Positions 7,898-15,839 of a stretch of 33,709 bases of DNA are shown piece after piece (position 1 is the stretch's first letter; each line of letters begins with the position of its first letter). The position numbers and the translations under genes were made by a program. The notes under the pieces were generated by a model, which saw nothing but the letters and a program-made list of their open reading frames with translations, had not been told where the DNA came from and did not search any database. The stretch covers positions 1 to 33,709 of the forward strand of contig CAUYUA010000220.1 of the NCBI GenBank assembly GCA_963575675.1, given 5' to 3'. This stretch comes from CAUYUA01 sp963575675 (GTDB lineage Bacteria; Pseudomonadota; Alphaproteobacteria; Azospirillales; Azospirillaceae).

Positions 7898-9856
7898 TTA
7901 AACCGTGAACCGGCTGATTAACACATTGATGTGATGGACCATGCGCATAAGTTCTTCCGCCGTGGCGTTTATCTCTTCGGCGGCTCCGGCGTTTCCTTCT
8001 CCGGCGATATGAATTTCGTTGATTCGACGCGACAAGAGTTGAACGGTGTCGGATTGTTCAGCGATTGCGGTTGCGATGGTTTCGGCGACGGTTCGGCTTT
8101 GATTTGCAGCTTCCGCGATCATATCCATCGTCTGCCCGGCGTCGGCAATGCCTGCGGCGGTGCGTCGGACATCGTCGGTGGCGTCTCCGATCAATCCGCC
8201 GATGTCGTGAGCGGCGACTGCGGCCTCTTCGGCGAGTTTGCCGATTTGGCGCGCCACCACGCCGAAGCCCAGTCCTTGGCTTCCTGCGCGAGCGGCTTCG
8301 ATTCCGGCGTTGATCGATAGAACGTGGGTTTTGTCGGCGATTCGGGTGATTGTTGAGGTGATACGTTCGATTCGACCGTGGCGTGCGGCGATATGTTCGA
8401 CTTCTTCAATCAGGCGGCCTAATTCTTCATGACCGTTCTGGGTTAAGTTTGCGGTTATTCCGGCTTGTCGGCTGCCGTCTGCGGCGCTGTCGGCCACGGT
8501 TTCGACGGCGGAGGCTGTTTGCGACACGGCGCGAGACAGTTCTGTGAGCGTCGTCAATTGCCCTGCGGAGGCTTGGGCCACTTGTCGCGCCGCCGCCGCT
8601 GTTTGAGTGGTGGCGGACGCCACTTGAGTGACGTCGTCGCTGATGGTGGCGATGAGTTCGCGAATCTGGTTCAAGCCTTGGTTGACGTTGGCTTTGAGAC
8701 CGGCGAATCGGCCTTGATAAGCTCCTTCGATTCCGGCGCGCAGGTCTCCTTGAGCCAAATGATCCGCCACGCCGCTAATTTCGCCCAACAGCTCGATCAG
8801 CGCGTCGAGGCTGCGATTGACGTTTGCTTTTAACGCTCGCAGATCGCCCTCATAAACGCCGGTCATTCGTCCTTCCAAGTCTCCTGCCGCGAGCCGTTGC
8901 ATCACCGAGGTTACTTCGACCAATGGCTGGGTCAATGTGTCGACCAGATTGTCGATATCGTTCAACAGAGCCTCGAATTCCCCTTGCATATCCGGGGCTC
9001 CGGCCCGCGCGGAGAGATTCCCGCGCTGGACTTCTTGGATCAGGGTGTTGAGAGCGTTGATCAATTTCTTCAGAGCGTTTGTGATGGCTAAGACGGATCG
9101 AACGATTTCGCCGATTTCGTCGTCGCGTGTGGCTGATGCGGAGATATCTTGAGTGGCGTCCAGCGTTCCGTCGGCGACTTTCCGCATGACTTGAGCAATC
9201 TGAGCCACGGGTTGTAGGATGGCGTGCTCCATCCATAGAATGCATATTCCGACCAGAACCAAGACGCCGATGATGGCGCCGAATATTGTGTTTTGGCTTG
9301 AGTGGAATTTTTGGTGATTTTTTTTGCTGGATTCGATCGCATGAATCCGGTTGATTTCAATCCACCGATTTAGTTCTGCGGCTTGCGCTTCGAAGAGGGG
9401 AAAAATTTCATTGATGGTTTCTATGGAGGGGAACTCAAGACGTTGAGTGGTAATGCTTCTTTTTCCGACGGTAAGGTAATCTTCAAGTTTTCTTATGAAG
9501 TCATGGTAGTGACGTGAGGATTCTGTTGGATTTTGGGATGTTTCATATTCTGTTCTGATATTTTGAATTGTTTGAGTTATTTCATCCATGCGTTTTTTTG
9601 CTTGAGAGCGATCTTTCTCATCCGGGCTAAGAAAATACATAATTTCGTTTGATCTATAGTTTTGTGCTGCTGTTTGCAGAGCGTATGAGGCGAGAACGCT
9701 AGGCAACCAGACGTTCGACATTTCTTGAGACGAATTGTCGAGTTCGGTCATGCGATCGATTGCTAGAAACCCGAACGCGACAACACATCCGCAGAATCCC
9801 AATAACGCGGCGCGCAGCTTAAAACCGATGGAAAAATGCTTGGCGATTTTCGTCAT
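7898..9856 (-). CDS. Chemoreceptor with a chain of HAMP-like units
   Basis: The start is placed at the ATG at 9856 (MTKIAKHFSIGFKLRAALLG), giving 652 residues; a longer frame reaches 9895. A membrane helix lies near 15-33, and a helical periplasmic domain of about 155 residues resembles the four-helix-bundle MCP sensor. A second helix lies near 190-210. After the first HAMP come further HAMP-like units, two of which share GDL...G.Y.G...LKANVN. The signalling domain occupies the last ~230 residues, but its tip is unusual (SINAGIEAARAGSQGLGFGV, then VARQIGKLAEEA, near 515-545) instead of the usual LALNATIEAARAGE tip. It lies downstream of the cobalt genes on the same strand but is separated by about 130 bases. 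Confidence 0.9.
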   Translation of the reverse strand: MTKIAKHFSIGFKLRAALLGFCGCVVAFGFLAIDRMTELDNSSQEMSNVWLPSVLASYALQTAAQNYRSNEIMYFLSPDEKDRSQAKKRMDEITQTIQNIRTEYETSQNPTESSRHYHDFIRKLEDYLTVGKRSITTQRLEFPSIETINEIFPLFEAQAAELNRWIEINRIHAIESSKKNHQKFHSSQNTIFGAIIGVLVLVGICILWMEHAILQPVAQIAQVMRKVADGTLDATQDISASATRDDEIGEIVRSVLAITNALKKLINALNTLIQEVQRGNLSARAGAPDMQGEFEALLNDIDNLVDTLTQPLVEVTSVMQRLAAGDLEGRMTGVYEGDLRALKANVNRSLDALIELLGEISGVADHLAQGDLRAGIEGAYQGRFAGLKANVNQGLNQIRELIATISDDVTQVASATTQTAAAARQVAQASAGQLTTLTELSRAVSQTASAVETVADSAADGSRQAGITANLTQNGHEELGRLIEEVEHIAARHGRIERITSTITRIADKTHVLSINAGIEAARAGSQGLGFGVVARQIGKLAEEAAVAAHDIGGLIGDATDDVRRTAAGIADAGQTMDMIAEAANQSRTVAETIATAIAEQSDTVQLLSRRINEIHIAGEGNAGAAEEINATAEELMRMVHHINVLISRFTV

Positions 9857-9959
9857 GGCGTTTTTCGCCTTTGTGCAAACAATTCTGAGATGCAATTATG
9901 GAGTATATATGTGCTCTATTGTCGCGCTCTTTTCCAGCGCTAATTATTCATAAGAATAA

Positions 9960-9984
9960 ACGTGTCCAGGGACTGTGTTGTGAC
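9960..9984. repeat. Half-copy of the GTCCAGG palindrome family
   Basis: CGTGTCCAGGGACTGTGTT matches one arm and the loop of the palindromes at 19480, 19742 and 30331, but the second arm is missing. It lies just downstream of the cbiO stop, where a terminator would be expected. Confidence 0.55.
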
Positions 9985-9985
9985 G

Positions 9986-10636
9986 TTATGGTTGTAGTTT
10001 GCCGTTTTCGAGGCGCAAGGTTCGTGTGGCGAGTTTGGCGCGGAAGCGGGGATCGTGTGAGATAATCACCAGCGTTTGAGGCAGCTCTGAAAGAATTTCC
10101 ACCAATCGTTTGGTCGAAGGCTCGTCGAGGGCGTTGCTGGGTTCGTCCAAAAGCAAGACTTTCGGCTCCATCGCCATGACCGCAGCGAGCGTCACGAGGC
10201 GTTTTTCTCCACCGGATAGTTTATGAGTAATTCGGTCTCGGAAATTGCTCATATTGAGCTGCGTCAATACGCGGTCGGTGATCGCCAGAGTTTCCTGACG
10301 GCTTTTTCCTAGGTTCAGGGGGCCGAAGGCGACATCTTCGGCGACGGTTGGACAGAACAATTGGTCATCGGGGTCTTGGAAGACCAGCCCCGCCAGACGT
10401 CGGACGTCGTAGAAATCGGCTTCTTCGCGGCGCTCTTTGCCGAATGCCGTGATTTTGCCGTGCGTAGGGCGCAGCAGGCCGACCAAAAGATGAAAAAGAG
10501 TGCTTTTTCCTGCGCCATTGTGGCCGGTTAGACAAAGGCGTTCTCCTGGCTCCAACGAGAAGTCTACGCCGTTCAGAATCGGAGGCCGTTCCGGATATGC
10601 GAAATGAAGATCGGTCACGTCAAACAGGGGCGACAT
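9986..10636 (-). CDS. cbiO: ECF transporter ATPase, cobalt/nickel type
   Basis: This is the ATPase of a metal ECF transporter, which powers uptake through CbiQ and CbiM. The start is the ATG at 10636 (MSPLFDVTDLHFAYPERPP), with GGAGAG 6 bases upstream; this gives 216 residues. Walker A is GHNGAGKST, the signature is LSGGEKR, Walker B is VLLLDEPSNALDE, and the H-loop is IISHDPR. All catalytic residues are present. The first 17 bases overlap the end of cbiQ, so the two are translationally coupled. It is the last gene of the riboswitch-led operon. Confidence 0.92.
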   Translation of the reverse strand: MSPLFDVTDLHFAYPERPPILNGVDFSLEPGERLCLTGHNGAGKSTLFHLLVGLLRPTHGKITAFGKERREEADFYDVRRLAGLVFQDPDDQLFCPTVAEDVAFGPLNLGKSRQETLAITDRVLTQLNMSNFRDRITHKLSGGEKRLVTLAAVMAMEPKVLLLDEPSNALDEPSTKRLVEILSELPQTLVIISHDPRFRAKLATRTLRLENGKLQP

Positions 10637-11396
10637 AATATCTCTCCAGACCCAAGAGAACAACCAGCACGCCGGCCATGATCATAAGAAAGGCAAAATC
10701 AAGGGGTTTGCAGCGTAGGTCGTCGAGGATGGGAATCACGCCGGAGAAGCCGCGACATTTCATTGCTTGCAAAATCCGTTCAGAGCGTTCAAAGGCTCGA
10801 ACCAACATCATTCCCACCATATACCCGAAAGATCGGTAGCAATGTCTTGAATTTGAAGGGCGGAAGCCGCGCGCTTTCATGGCGGCGCGCAATCGTAGGT
10901 ATTCTTGGCGAATGACGTCAATGTAGCGTATTGTGAAAAACATGAGATGCACAAGATTCTCCGGGACGCCGAGGCGGTGAAGCGCTTGTCCCAGAGTGAT
11001 GCTCTCCATGCTTCCCACCAGAGACATTAACGCAAGAATCACGGTGTTTGCCTTTAAGGCAATGCGGATGGCGTGTAGAAGGCCTTGGCGTGAGGCGGGC
11101 CAGCCGAACGCTGTGATGATGGGGTCTCCCGGCGTAGTGAACGGCAGCATAATTATCATAATTATAATAAACCCGTCCATGCTCGCCATTCGGCGTAGAG
11201 TGGCGCCGGGTGGAAGATCGGCCAAAGCCATTAAGCTTAAAGCGATCGCTAACCCCAATCCTAAAACGACCACAGCGTTCAGGCTGACAATAGTGATGGC
11301 AAAGGCCGCAGCAACCACAATTCGAATGCGTGGATCGAGCTTTCGAATTAGGTTTGGGCCGCCGCGAGACCTTTTTGCTTCAAAACAATCGGCCAC
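10620..11396 (-). CDS. cbiQ: ECF transporter coupling protein CbiQ
   Basis: The protein has 258 residues, with several hydrophobic segments in the first half and two coupling motifs near the C-terminus, AMKARGF and AMKCRGF. These are the EcfT/CbiQ sites that dock on the ATPase. N-terminal LDPRIRIVVAA is also typical of CbiQ. The start is a GTG at 11396, 3 bases after the stop of the CbiM fusion gene, with GGAG inside the end of that gene. It overlaps cbiO by 17 bases. It forms the membrane link between CbiM and CbiO. Confidence 0.92.
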   Translation of the reverse strand: MADCFEAKRSRGGPNLIRKLDPRIRIVVAAAFAITIVSLNAVVVLGLGLAIALSLMALADLPPGATLRRMASMDGFIIIMIIMLPFTTPGDPIITAFGWPASRQGLLHAIRIALKANTVILALMSLVGSMESITLGQALHRLGVPENLVHLMFFTIRYIDVIRQEYLRLRAAMKARGFRPSNSRHCYRSFGYMVGMMLVRAFERSERILQAMKCRGFSGVIPILDDLRCKPLDFAFLMIMAGVLVVLLGLERYYVAPV

Positions 11397-11399
11397 GCG

Positions 11400-12632
11400 T
11401 TAGGCGCTCCGTAGGCGGCGTTGTGCGGCAAGATAAAATCCTGTGCCGAACAGACCCAGAATATAACCAATTCCGCCGAGGATTGATTGGAGGTCGTTTT
11501 TTTCTTTGTAAGCGGCGAGTTCCTGACGTAAGGGTTTGATCTCTCGGCGGATGGCCTCGGCGACCAGAGCCGTGGCGGCGGCGTTGAGAGGGGCGCTGTT
11601 GAGTGCGGAGGGTGAAGGAGAGGTTTTGTTTTCAGGGGCGAGGGAGAGAACGGTCGGCGTTTGAAGAGCGGTTGGGGTGATCTCGGACGTGGAGGAGAGA
11701 TCGGTTGGAAGGTCTTCGACGGCGAGACGGGCTTCGGCGACATGCCCCGCGCCCAAATCGGCGCGGAAAACATGAGGGATTCGTTGTGTGGGTTTGAAGG
11801 TGAAGACGCCTTCGGCGTTGGTTTTTGTCTCTCCGAGTTTGTTTCCGGCGGCGTCCAGGATTTCGATGGAGGCGGTTTTGGCTTTGTCGCCGTTGGAAAA
11901 GAGGACTTCGCCGACGATGACGTTTCCTTCGGCGAAAACGGTGGCGATGATTTTATGCGCGTGGGCCGGAGAAGGAGCGGCGAAGGCTCCGAGTATGATC
12001 ATCGCGGCGGAAGCAACGACGGCGGTTGTTTGTAGAGATTGAAACATCTCAGGTTTGACGCGGCGGGCCAGCAGCACGGCGGCGGCGGTGAACAAAGCTT
12101 CTACGACCATCACGGGCAGGTGAGCGAAGAAGACAAGTTCGGCGGCGGGAATAAATTCTCGACCGGACAAGGCGAGCGAGGCGGCGACGGCGGTGGTGGT
12201 GAGGGCAACGGCGAAGCCGCCCGCAAGGCCGCCCCAGAGAGCGGCGATGGTGGGGCGAGGATGGGCAAGGCTGCGGCGGGCTAGGAGACCCACGGCGACG
12301 GCGGGAAGGGCGATGTTAAGAGTGTTGACGCCGAGTGTGGTGAATCCTCCGAAGCCGAAAAAGACGGTTTGCAACAGCAGACCGATGAATAGAGCGGGAA
12401 AAGCCGCCCAGCCGAGGACCAGACCGGCGAGTCCGTTGAGAATCAAATGTACGCTGGAGGGGCCGAGCGGCACATGAATAAGTGAGGCCACAAAAAAGAC
12501 GGCGCTGAGGACGCCTGCGGCGGGAATTTTTTCAATGGGAAGTTGTTTCAATCCGTAACCAACTCCGGCGGCAGCGAACGCCGCGCCGATTGTCACCACC
12601 TCAATGGATAAAGCTCCATCCACGATATGCAT
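11400..12632 (-). CDS. cbiM: Cobalt/nickel ECF substrate protein CbiM fused to a CbiL/NikL-like domain
   Basis: The protein has 410 residues; the start follows AGGAGG by 5 bases. The first ~215 residues are CbiM/NikM: MHIVDGALS at the extreme N-terminus, where the exposed Met1-His2 binds metal, and a second conserved histidine region in HVPLGPSSVHLILNGL. A further hydrophobic segment ending APSPAHAHK (about 203-223) resembles an internal signal sequence. It is followed by a carboxypeptidase-regulatory-like beta domain (about 224-300), a Ser/Thr/Pro-rich linker, a charged helix (AIRREIKPLRQELAAYKEKN) and a final membrane helix. This second half matches the separate CbiL/NikL proteins, so the gene looks like a fusion of two usually separate subunits. 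No CbiN is present, which fits Nik-type systems. Cobalt is inferred from the riboswitch. Confidence 0.88.
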   Translation of the reverse strand: MHIVDGALSIEVVTIGAAFAAAGVGYGLKQLPIEKIPAAGVLSAVFFVASLIHVPLGPSSVHLILNGLAGLVLGWAAFPALFIGLLLQTVFFGFGGFTTLGVNTLNIALPAVAVGLLARRSLAHPRPTIAALWGGLAGGFAVALTTTAVAASLALSGREFIPAAELVFFAHLPVMVVEALFTAAAVLLARRVKPEMFQSLQTTAVVASAAMIILGAFAAPSPAHAHKIIATVFAEGNVIVGEVLFSNGDKAKTASIEILDAAGNKLGETKTNAEGVFTFKPTQRIPHVFRADLGAGHVAEARLAVEDLPTDLSSTSEITPTALQTPTVLSLAPENKTSPSPSALNSAPLNAAATALVAEAIRREIKPLRQELAAYKEKNDLQSILGGIGYILGLFGTGFYLAAQRRLRSA

Positions 12633-12660
12633 AACCGCCTCCTGTGCGCGCGTAGAAAGG

Positions 12661-13455
12661 TTATTTTACGTCGTAGGCGCGAATCCATAGAACCGCGTCT
12701 TGTGATAAGGGTTTGCCGTCATGCGTTTTTTGTGGTCCGGAGCCCAAAGCGGCGAACCCCCAGAATCCGGGTTTGGGAATTCCGAAAGTAAAAACTCCAT
12801 TGTCGTCTGATATGACGACAATTGAGCCGCCGGGAGGCGGCGAGGCGGTTGGAGGCTTTGCTTTTCTTGTCTTGACATCTGGTTCTGCGGCCATGAATTC
12901 TATTTCTATTTCAACGCCGCTTGCCGGTTTTTGACTGGAGAGAACGCGCCCGGTGAACGTTGATCCTGAGAGGATATTGGTCGGTTTGTTCAAAGGGATG
13001 ATTTCCGTCGGCAAACCGACGGGTTTGCTCCAGTCGGTGGGAACGCCGGCGACGTTGACGAAGCTCTTGGTGATTTGTTGAATAAATTGATCTTCGCTGG
13101 TTTCAAAATAAGGCGCCGGAATCAGAGCAAAGATATGATCGCCCGGGCGTTTTATGGAAATTACGGCTTCAAAAGCCGTCGCCTTGTTGGCGGCGCCTTC
13201 GAATGTGATCGGTTTCAGAGCATTGATTAGATCGGTTTTTTTGTCTTTGTGGAGAGAGAAGAAAGCGTCGGGTTTTTGCATATCCATAACGTGGCCGTTG
13301 GCGAACGGATGCCAGAAAATCAGATTAAGGGGAATTTCGCTGGGTTTTTCAAGATTTGGCTCTGGCGTGTAAATCAATTGAAAATGTGCGTCCGCCGATC
13401 GGGCCGTCGTTGCGAACGTCAATATTATTATGAGCGTGCGCAAAAAAGGATTCAT
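12661..13455 (-). CDS. DUF4198 periplasmic metal-uptake protein (NikK-like)
   Basis: The protein has 264 residues with an N-terminal signal peptide (MNPFLRTLIIILTFATTARS, ending ADA). The mature part begins HFQLIYTP and continues with the beta-rich DUF4198 pattern and several histidines that could bind metal. A carboxypeptidase-regulatory-like region lies near 155-250. Proteins of this family, called NikK or CbtK in some systems, accompany CbiM/NikM transporters and are thought to deliver or bind the metal in the periplasm. The start has GGGAGA 8 bases upstream. It is the first gene after the cobalamin riboswitch and lies 28 bases before cbiM. Confidence 0.8.
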   Translation of the reverse strand: MNPFLRTLIIILTFATTARSADAHFQLIYTPEPNLEKPSEIPLNLIFWHPFANGHVMDMQKPDAFFSLHKDKKTDLINALKPITFEGAANKATAFEAVISIKRPGDHIFALIPAPYFETSEDQFIQQITKSFVNVAGVPTDWSKPVGLPTEIIPLNKPTNILSGSTFTGRVLSSQKPASGVEIEIEFMAAEPDVKTRKAKPPTASPPPGGSIVVISDDNGVFTFGIPKPGFWGFAALGSGPQKTHDGKPLSQDAVLWIRAYDVK

Positions 13456-13591
13456 GCGAGGGTCTCCCTAGAAGAGGTTGCCGCCGTTAAGCGGTCAAGG
13501 TGGGAGACGCTTGGGGAACGGGCTGTGGAGCCTATTTTCAACATCCACTGCCGATGACGCTCACCCCGGCGTCCGGAATGCCCGATCTTCG

Positions 13592-13613
13592 AAAAAAGGA
13601 TCGATGATCGATG
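13592..13613 (-). terminator. Possible riboswitch expression-platform U tract
   Basis: On the minus strand a short self-complementary run (ATCGA-TCA-TCGAT) directly after the aptamer is followed by CC and six T (13592-13597). The stem is only 5 bp and shares bases with P1, so it might act as the switching element. Translational control further down the 155-base leader is equally possible. Confidence 0.3.
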
Positions 13614-13813
13614 ATGGCAGGTCTCCTGGCTCGCGGGTTCTCGTCGGGCGATCCGGCCTTCCCAGAGTTACGGTTTCCCGATTTTCCAGTGGCGCTTTGG
13701 ATCAGACTATCCGCTTACAGTTGCGGGGGCAGCCACAGCCTTCAACATCGGCGAACGACGTTGTTCTGTGTTCCCTTTTCATTTCGTAGGCTCTCGCATA
13801 CGAAAACCATCAT
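13611..13813 (-). ncRNA. Cobalamin riboswitch
   Basis: The aptamer reads right to left and is complete. P1 can form between 13807-13813 and 13611-13617 (ATGATGG with CCATCAT). P2 can form from TTTCGTA and TACGAAA. The conserved AAAAGGGAA follows, then GGCTGTGGCTGCCCCCGCAA running into CTGTAAGCGG (GCCCCCGCAACTGT at 13717-13730). The B12 box GCCACTGG is at 13686-13693, GGGAAGG at 13657-13663, and GAGCCAGGAGACCTGCC at 13616-13632. These are the family's signature elements in the right order. It lies in the leader of the metal-uptake operon, so adenosylcobalamin should lower expression of those genes. Confidence 0.96.
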
Positions 13814-13939
13814 GCCGATGGGATATCTGATGTTGGTCGAGAATGCAATACGATTGATATATGCTTCTTGTCCTTGGCCCGAGCGACTGAGAGCATAGTC
13901 ACCGGACCTTCTTCGTCTCTTTATGTTGAAGAGCAAGAG

Positions 13940-14566
13940 TTATTCGCCGAGATTGGTGATCTCGACTCGGCGGTTTTCGGCGGCGGTGGGATTTTGAGGG
14001 TGAATCGGCTCTTTTGAGCCCAGGCCAATGGCTTGAAGTCGGATGGCGGCGATTTTGTGGCGGCTTATCAAGTGGTTGGCGACGGCGGTGGCGCGTTTCT
14101 CAGAGAGTTTAAGGTTGCGTTCGGCGTTCCCGGTGCTGTCGGTGTGTCCGGCAATCAAGAAACGACTATTTCCGGCTTCTGGAGCGGCGAAAACTGTGGC
14201 GATGCGGTCCAAAAGCTTTTCGGATTCGGTGGTTAAAGTGGCCGAGCCAATTTCAAAAGAGATTTTGAAAGCGGCTTTAGGCTGAGACTGGGGAACCGAA
14301 AGAGAAACGGCGGACGTTCCAATGGTGAGGCCGCGGTGTGTTGGGCAGTTTGCGGAAGCCAGGCCGAGGGCGGCTGCGATTTCGCATTCAGAGGCGTCGA
14401 CGCCGACAATCACAGCGGGCTCGGCCACAGCGGGTTTGGCCACAGCGGGCTCGGCGTGGGCGGGGAATGGAGCGGTCAACAACACGGCGCCAATGAGCAA
14501 CACGGTGGCTGACAACGACAACAACAAGGCGGCTCCGGCATGGCCGCAAAGGAAACGTGACGCCAT
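13940..14566 (-). CDS. OmpA-family peptidoglycan-binding protein
   Basis: The protein has 208 residues. The ATG at 14566 follows GAGG by 5 bases. A long hydrophobic N-terminal segment ends in PAHA, so it is a signal peptide or anchor. Next comes a small tandem repeat (AEPAVAKPAVAEPAV) and a middle region with two cysteines. The C-terminal ~110 residues form an OmpA-like domain: ISFEIGSATLTTESEKLLDR, then the peptidoglycan-contact region GHTDSTGNAERNLKLSEKRA, and NRRVEI near the end. It probably holds the envelope to the cell wall. It lies upstream of the riboswitch on the same strand with a 126-base gap that should contain the cobalt-operon promoter. Confidence 0.88.
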   Translation of the reverse strand: MASRFLCGHAGAALLLSLSATVLLIGAVLLTAPFPAHAEPAVAKPAVAEPAVIVGVDASECEIAAALGLASANCPTHRGLTIGTSAVSLSVPQSQPKAAFKISFEIGSATLTTESEKLLDRIATVFAAPEAGNSRFLIAGHTDSTGNAERNLKLSEKRATAVANHLISRHKIAAIRLQAIGLGSKEPIHPQNPTAAENRRVEITNLGE

Positions 14567-14770
14567 GATGGCCTCGCAGGGGAAAGGCGCGTGAACGCTT
14601 GTGGTTAAAGGCGCGTCAGGGTGAAAGTTTGGTGCGAGTGAGGTCTCCCTATTCTTTGTGAGATGTTAGCATATGCTCGGCTCACTCGAAAGTCCGAAAG
14701 ACGACGCAAAATGAGGATAAGGTCGGGAGGCGTTGAAGCAGCAAGACAATGGTGTTCCAACCGGGGCGTT

Positions 14771-15502
14771 TCAACCGGAAGAGGGAGAATTGTTTGAAAC
14801 GATGTCTTCAAGCCATGCGGTGAGGTCGTCGGTGATGTAATCGGTAAGGGCGGAAGCGACATCGTCAGGACGGCTCCAGCGCGTGTTGCCTCGCACCCAT
14901 ACGGTGCTCATGCCCAGAGCCGCCGCCGGCGTGAGATTGCGCGCTAGATCGTCGATCATGCATGCATGAACGGGGTCAACGGCGTACTCTCGGACTAAAG
15001 CGCGGTAAGGACGAGGATCGGGTTTCGGTAAGTACTCGGCGCGAACGATGTCGAAAATTCCGGAGAATTGATCGGCGATCTCCAAACGCTCCAACACCCG
15101 CTGAGCGTAACGAGCTTCGGCGTTGGTGAAAACCAATTTGCGGCCGGGTAGACGAGCCAAAGCGCAGGCCAAATCTGGATTCGGCGGTAAAACCGATAAG
15201 TCTATGTTGTGAACGTGGTCCAGAAAAGCTTGAGGATCAACGCCGTACTCTGTCATTAGACCTCGTAACGTGGCTCCGTGGTCGTAGAAAAGCCTTTTTT
15301 GGCGTTGGCGAGCCTCGTCGGACGGCAAAGAGAACCTTGTGGCGATGAAGTCGCCGATGCGTTGATCGACTTGGGCGAAAAGATTGCTCGACGCCGAGTA
15401 AAGTGTGTTGTCAAGGTCGAATATCCAAGTCTCAACAGCCTCATAAAGAGGGGAAGAGTTTTTCGGAGATGTGAAGGACGGCGTTTTTTTGATTGTCATC
15501 AT
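14771..15502 (-). CDS. HAD-superfamily pyrimidine 5'-nucleotidase
   Basis: The protein has 243 residues. HAD motif I is DLDNTLY with both catalytic aspartates (near 29-35), motif II is the TNA of VFTNAEA, motif III is the lysine of LPKPDP, and motif IV is MIDDLARNL. The DLDNTLY form and overall plan match the SDT1/PHM8-like pyrimidine 5'-nucleotidases common in alphaproteobacteria, which dephosphorylate UMP/CMP in the cytoplasm. Two adjacent ATG codons (15502 and 15499) are possible starts; no good ribosome site precedes either. It is transcribed away from the GGDEF gene. Confidence 0.9.
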   Translation of the reverse strand: MMTIKKTPSFTSPKNSSPLYEAVETWIFDLDNTLYSASSNLFAQVDQRIGDFIATRFSLPSDEARQRQKRLFYDHGATLRGLMTEYGVDPQAFLDHVHNIDLSVLPPNPDLACALARLPGRKLVFTNAEARYAQRVLERLEIADQFSGIFDIVRAEYLPKPDPRPYRALVREYAVDPVHACMIDDLARNLTPAAALGMSTVWVRGNTRWSRPDDVASALTDYITDDLTAWLEDIVSNNSPSSG

Positions 15503-15839
15503 GGGGGAAAGGACTCATTGTGAAGTATGGTTTTGCGCATGTTTCGTGTTCGCCGAAGATCAAGAGGCGTTTGGAAAGCGCGATTTGCAAAAAAACAATA
15601 GGGTGAGCGGCGTTTCTGTCGATTGAGCGTTCCTTAATTTAATAACATTTATGTACTGCGGGGTTTGTGTAAACTATATGGTTGGTGTATGCTGTGTGAT
15701 TTAGCGAACATGTTTGAAAACATGCTCTGTGAAACAGAATATACTCTATCATCGGCGGCGGGGGTTTCGATAGAATTGGGCGATTGAGGTCGTCATTTTT
15801 CCGGACGATTAAAAATGTTGTTTTTTGTGAGTTTGGATA
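15503..15839. promoter_or_regulatory. Divergent promoter region with a palindrome
   Basis: This 337-base AT-rich gap separates the divergently read nucleotidase and PAS-GGDEF genes. It must hold promoters for both. Near 15705-15725 the run GAACATGTTTGAAAACATGC is an inverted repeat (CATGTTT with AAACATG nearly abutting), a plausible regulator site. No gene is seen. Confidence 0.4.

Noticed and set aside
14634..14688. 8-bp inverted repeat CGAGTGAG...CTCACTCG upstream of the OmpA-like gene
   Set aside because: Short, widely spaced and without other support; could easily be chance.
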